The notes beneath the pieces were generated by a model. It was not told the origin of the DNA. It did not search any database and saw only the letters and a program-made list of their open reading frames with translations. This document shows positions 60,935-64,000 of a DNA stretch of 64,000 bases, one piece after another. This DNA comes from Leucogyrophana mollusca (lineage: Eukaryota > Basidiomycota > Agaricomycetes > Boletales), in assembly GCA_021014945.1 (NCBI GenBank), contig MU266457.1, positions 1 through 64,000 of the forward strand, in the 5' to 3' direction. The position numbers were made by a program, and so were the translations under genes. Numbering within the stretch: position 1 is the stretch's first letter; every line of letters begins with the position of its first letter.

Positions 60935-62110
60935 CCGAAAACACAGCCGCTCAGCTGGGGGAGACAACGTCAATGCGGCTATCTGTCAGGGGCAGCTATC
61001 GGTATCCAGATGGGTCGCTGCAGGTTGCTGCTTCATTAATAGTGTGCTAAATAGTGTTAGTTCTAGCATCCGACGCCCCGTCACCATCCGCCATTCGTGT
61101 TAGCGGTAGGTTTCGGTTCTATGCCCTACAATAATCTCAACCCACGTTGATTTATCGCTGTTCCATAGTCCAGTTATATTGAAGATGCGCCCCGTGCCTC
61201 TCGTCACCACCATCATCGCAGCGGCAGCCACCTTGGAGCTCGTAAGCGCAACATGCAAGACACACACCCCGTCCGGCGCGAGGAAGTGGCAGATGGACTT
61301 CTTCTCCGAGCCGAACTGCGCTGGAATACACAAGCCGCTCAATGGCACGGCAAAATCTGGCGGCTCTCCAGGGCCATCGTCCACATGTCATAACCTCGGA
61401 TATTTTGACTGCGACCTCGTCCAGTCGTTTGTTTTCTCGCCTGCGAAGATGTCAGATGGGCAATCGCTCAGTGTGGTTTTGTATGAGGGGAGGGATTGCA
61501 AGGGCAAAAATCTAGGTGGGTGCACAACACAGCGTGCCAAGGCTCACTGTTTGTTCGGGGGCTGGAGCTGATTTTGGAGTAATCATAGGTCAACATGGTG
61601 GGGCGTGGACTGCAAAGCATGTCGTCGGGGACCAGAGACTGGTGAACTCCATCAAAATTGTATACTGGGATTGAATTTCATGCGCGTTTACTATGGTATA
61701 TTGAATGGGATATGATGTTGCCTACCGGTACAATTGTTCTTCCCCGTTTATCAGGGACACGACTTGGAAGGACGAATCAATGTCTGGATTGTTAGCTGGT
61801 GGTGTCTTCGCCATAGGAATGTGGCAGTGAACCCTGGCGGCAGTATCACACATGACTGCACCACCACCATACCTGCTTATACACACAGCCAAGACAGTAG
61901 GGCTCGTCGTAAATTCCGCCTTCACTTGCATGTATTTACCATTTGCGTCTGCAGCTTTCGAAAAATGTAAAGGGAGTAAGTGTGATTACAAGTCAGCCCG
62001 TATCGATCCTCAAGCGAAGAGGCCTTCCGGGCGTATCAAAGCACAATGGTCATTCGTCGCACGGATACTCGGGACTTGACCCACCATGATCTACACCCAG
62101 ACCCGAAGGC
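60935..62110. repeat. Right copy of a segmental inverted duplication
   Basis: Reverse-complement partner of 2806-4140. It covers the upstream region, the secreted protein gene at 61185-61674, the spacer and the P450 tail. The duplication ends just before the O-methyltransferase 3' end at 62229. Confidence 0.75.
61185..61674 (+). CDS. Small secreted cysteine-containing protein, family 1 copy c (beta-gamma-crystallin-like)
   Basis: Exons 61185-61515 and 61568-61674 give 145 residues. The signal peptide is MRPVPLVTTIIAAAATLELV with a mature start near TCKTHTPSGARKW. The first motif is F-SEPNCA-G, followed by the conserved segment LVQSFVFSP. The second motif is Y-EGRDCK-G and the closing strand is VNSIKIVYWD, so the two halves mirror each other as in a crystallin-like domain. 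The 52-bp intron is phase 1. If the intron were not removed, translation would stop at about 61571. This is the clearest member of family 1. It faces a decayed P450 tail on the other strand. Confidence 0.78.
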
Positions 62111-62140
62111 AGTCCATCCTTGCATCGTGGCACCAAGACT
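61890..62140 (-). pseudogene. Cytochrome P450, 3' fragment
   Basis: On minus, an FGSGCR-type decayed heme loop lies at about 62090, and DANGKYMQVKAEFTTSPT (about 61940-61890) matches the VDADGKPVEVKAEFTMG tail of the intact P450. Upstream exons are absent. It is the inverted counterpart of 2740-3080. Confidence 0.7.
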
Positions 62141-62228
62141 CTGCCGCTGTCCTAGGAAGAGCGATGGAATAGGATGGATATAATGGGAGAATTTGGTGGT
62201 GAAAGCAATACAGAGAAACCATTTGCAC

Positions 62229-63989
62229 CTATAACAGCGCCTTGCGGGCATCTCGACAGGCCCCGTCCCAGCTGTCCGCCCGCACGAATTCCAATAAACA
62301 CGTCTCCGCGAGGTCCCACACCTTTTCCAGGCGCAGTTCAGCTTTAGTCCTAGCACGGAGGAGTGCTCAATCAGTCCATCATTCGCCCACACACGCGAGT
62401 GATCGAGCTGGAAAAGAGACACCCACCCGAGCTCCACCAACTCTCTCAGCGTGCGCTCTCTCGAGCCGAACACCGCGAGCATTGCCATGTCCTGGTTGTG
62501 CATCCTTGCCATCCCGTTTCCGGAATTCGGGAGGAGCGGTTCTGGCGCCTGTCATGATGGTATCCGGTCAGATATGCACGAAATGAAAGTAGAAGATGGG
62601 GTAGCAGGGCCAAAGGGTAGTAAGACTTACGCATTCCATCCCAAACAGAGCGGCCTCTCTCTGGCCTTGCTTCCGATCCAAAGGCTGGATCACGAAGTCC
62701 TCTTGGTGTGGATATGCGTGTGCGTATGAATAAAGTCAGTCCATGCGATCTCATGTCAAGGGACTCACGGATGAGCAGGCGAGCCCCTGGGCCCATCGCG
62801 CTGCGTACATTCCGAAGGATAGTCTGTGCTTCGGTGTCGGGCCAGTCATGGATGATGAATCGCAGCTACGTAGTAAAACTGGCGTTAGGCCACCACATGT
62901 GGCTTGTCGGAGCACGTGGACACACATAATATATATCTTGCCCGAGTGTGGGTACTTCTCGCAGGAAATCAACGGATGTGAAGTCCACCCTGTCTCGTAC
63001 GACCGCCTCGGGAAAGTTCGCTCCCCAATCCTGAAAGCGAGGACCTTGTGAATACGATGCAGGAGGTGGATCAAACGAGATGCACGTACCTCTTTCGCTT
63101 GCTCAAGGACGCCGGGCAGGTCCTGCAGCGTCACTTTGATGTGGGGAAACATCCTCGCGAGTGGCATTGCAAAGGTGCCGACACCAGAGCCGACGTCACA
63201 GACGCTGGTGTATCTCTGCCACGGATATTCTATCGACGGTGCCCAAGTTGAAAGCAACGACATAGGATGGTCAAATAAAATGGACACCTACCATATAATA
63301 CCGATTGGCAGCCTAAGACGCCACCGACGGCTGCCATTGCACGACCAAAGTTCTAAGTGGACAGATGTTCAACTACCGCGCTTTTGTTTGACAGATGAGG
63401 GGTCGAACAAACCTCTCGCCTGTCAGGCTGCGTTGATCAACCTCGATTAGCCGATGACAGAACCGATAGGGAAAATATGTACATACATTCTCATCCAGCC
63501 AATCGAAGAACGTCTCGGCGTGGCTGTCCTCCCTCAGTCTTACCCACTGCGCGAAAGGAGTCTTCGCCGGCCGGTACAACGACGATGCACCATGGTCTGT
63601 GTGCTGGAGATCCTCCGAAAGCATGGATGTTGCGCCTTGAAGCTCGAATGAGGCTAGGCTTGCGGATTCCAAGATCCCGCTGTACGTTGAGGAGCGCAAC
63701 GCAGCCGAGATACGACTGTTCGCATATACGTCGGTGTCGACTGCGTAAACGGGGAAGGTGATTCAGCCTAGAGTCGCCATGATGAGATGAAGAGGGGAGC
63801 GCGCCTACCTTCGTGAAAGCAATGCCGAGTGGCCAACGCGCGCATCACGCGTGCAAGCTTCCCCTTCTCAATGCCCACAGCTCTTGACAGCTCGCCGATA
63901 TGCAGTCCTTGAGGATGCTCCGCCAGAACGTCCGCAATACGTGCATCGATCGCCACGCGTACAACCGCAGCGTCATACCCATTCGTACG
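62229..63989 (-). CDS. SAM-dependent O-methyltransferase, 5' end outside the window
   Basis: About ten short exons can be read from 63989 to TAG at 62231-62229. The N-terminal exon (VAIDARIADVLAEHPQGLHI, then SRAVGIEKGKLARVMRALAT) is the winged-helix dimerisation part. The SAM-binding motif is TSVCDVGSGVGTF, followed by VTLQDLPGVLEQAKE. FIIHDWPDTEAQTIL carries the usual catalytic His. MGPGARLLIRE and VIQPLDRKQGQREAALFGME are typical late landmarks, and the C-terminus is ARKALL. The family methylates small molecules, often in secondary metabolism. A TAG precedes the first visible exon, consistent with an intron acceptor, so at least one more exon lies beyond 64000. Confidence 0.85.
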
Positions 63990-64000
63990 CTATACATACA

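Noticed and set aside
1..64000. Retrotransposon or DNA transposon genes behind the duplications
   Set aside because: I saw no reverse transcriptase, integrase, helicase or transposase motif in the frames.
1..64000. tRNA or rRNA genes
   Set aside because: I looked for tRNA B-box-like sequence and a 5S-like segment (around 43000) and found no convincing structure. A covariance-model scan would be decisive.

Overview
The window looks like a gene-poor, repeat-rich accessory region from a basidiomycete fungus, most likely an agaricomycete. The evidence is many short (about 50-60 bp) GT-AG introns in every real gene, protein families typical of agaricomycetes (a 42-residue TPR plus CHAT protein, a TKL-type kinase with an HGDLKG catalytic loop, a multi-exon cytochrome P450, a membrane protein with a glycosylated middle domain, small secreted cysteine-containing proteins), and the absence of any bacterial gene organisation. 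There is one assembly gap (30227-30931). All functional calls come from reading motifs, and exon boundaries were placed by hand.

Left part (1-11 kb): broken P450 pieces surround a small secreted protein gene on the minus strand. A second secreted protein gene of the same family and an apparently complete P450 follow, both on minus. A multi-pass membrane protein of unknown function lies at 8.3-10.7 kb. Right end (60.9-64 kb): an inverted copy of the secreted-protein/P450-tail segment, next to an O-methyltransferase that runs off the window. The two ends of the window therefore carry an inverted duplication about 57 kb apart.

Middle part (13-60 kb): interleaved arrays of duplicated units. One unit carries a second family of secreted proteins (three gene copies at 14.0, 20.8 and 24.3 kb, and a remnant at 33.5 kb). 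Another carries a seven-bladed WD40 protein with a disordered Pro/Arg/Ser-rich tail (copies at 16.3, 37.0, 46.6, 53.4 and 58.1 kb, all on plus; the first is a pseudogene). A third is an unrecognised GC-rich minus-strand block seen at least five times. Between them lie a C2-TPR-CHAT protein (29.1-32.7 kb), a kinase (48.9-50.5 kb), and a chimeric scrap joining a glutathione S-transferase start to a secreted-protein tail (33.4 kb).

Main idea: both secreted families fit a beta-gamma-crystallin-like two-motif domain and share an intron at nearly the same place and phase, so they look like ancient relatives. Their repeated duplication beside WD40 proteins, a caspase-like CHAT protein and a kinase suggests a birth-and-death locus, perhaps for recognition or antagonism between fungi. 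The duplications and motifs are read from the sequence; the biological role is inference.
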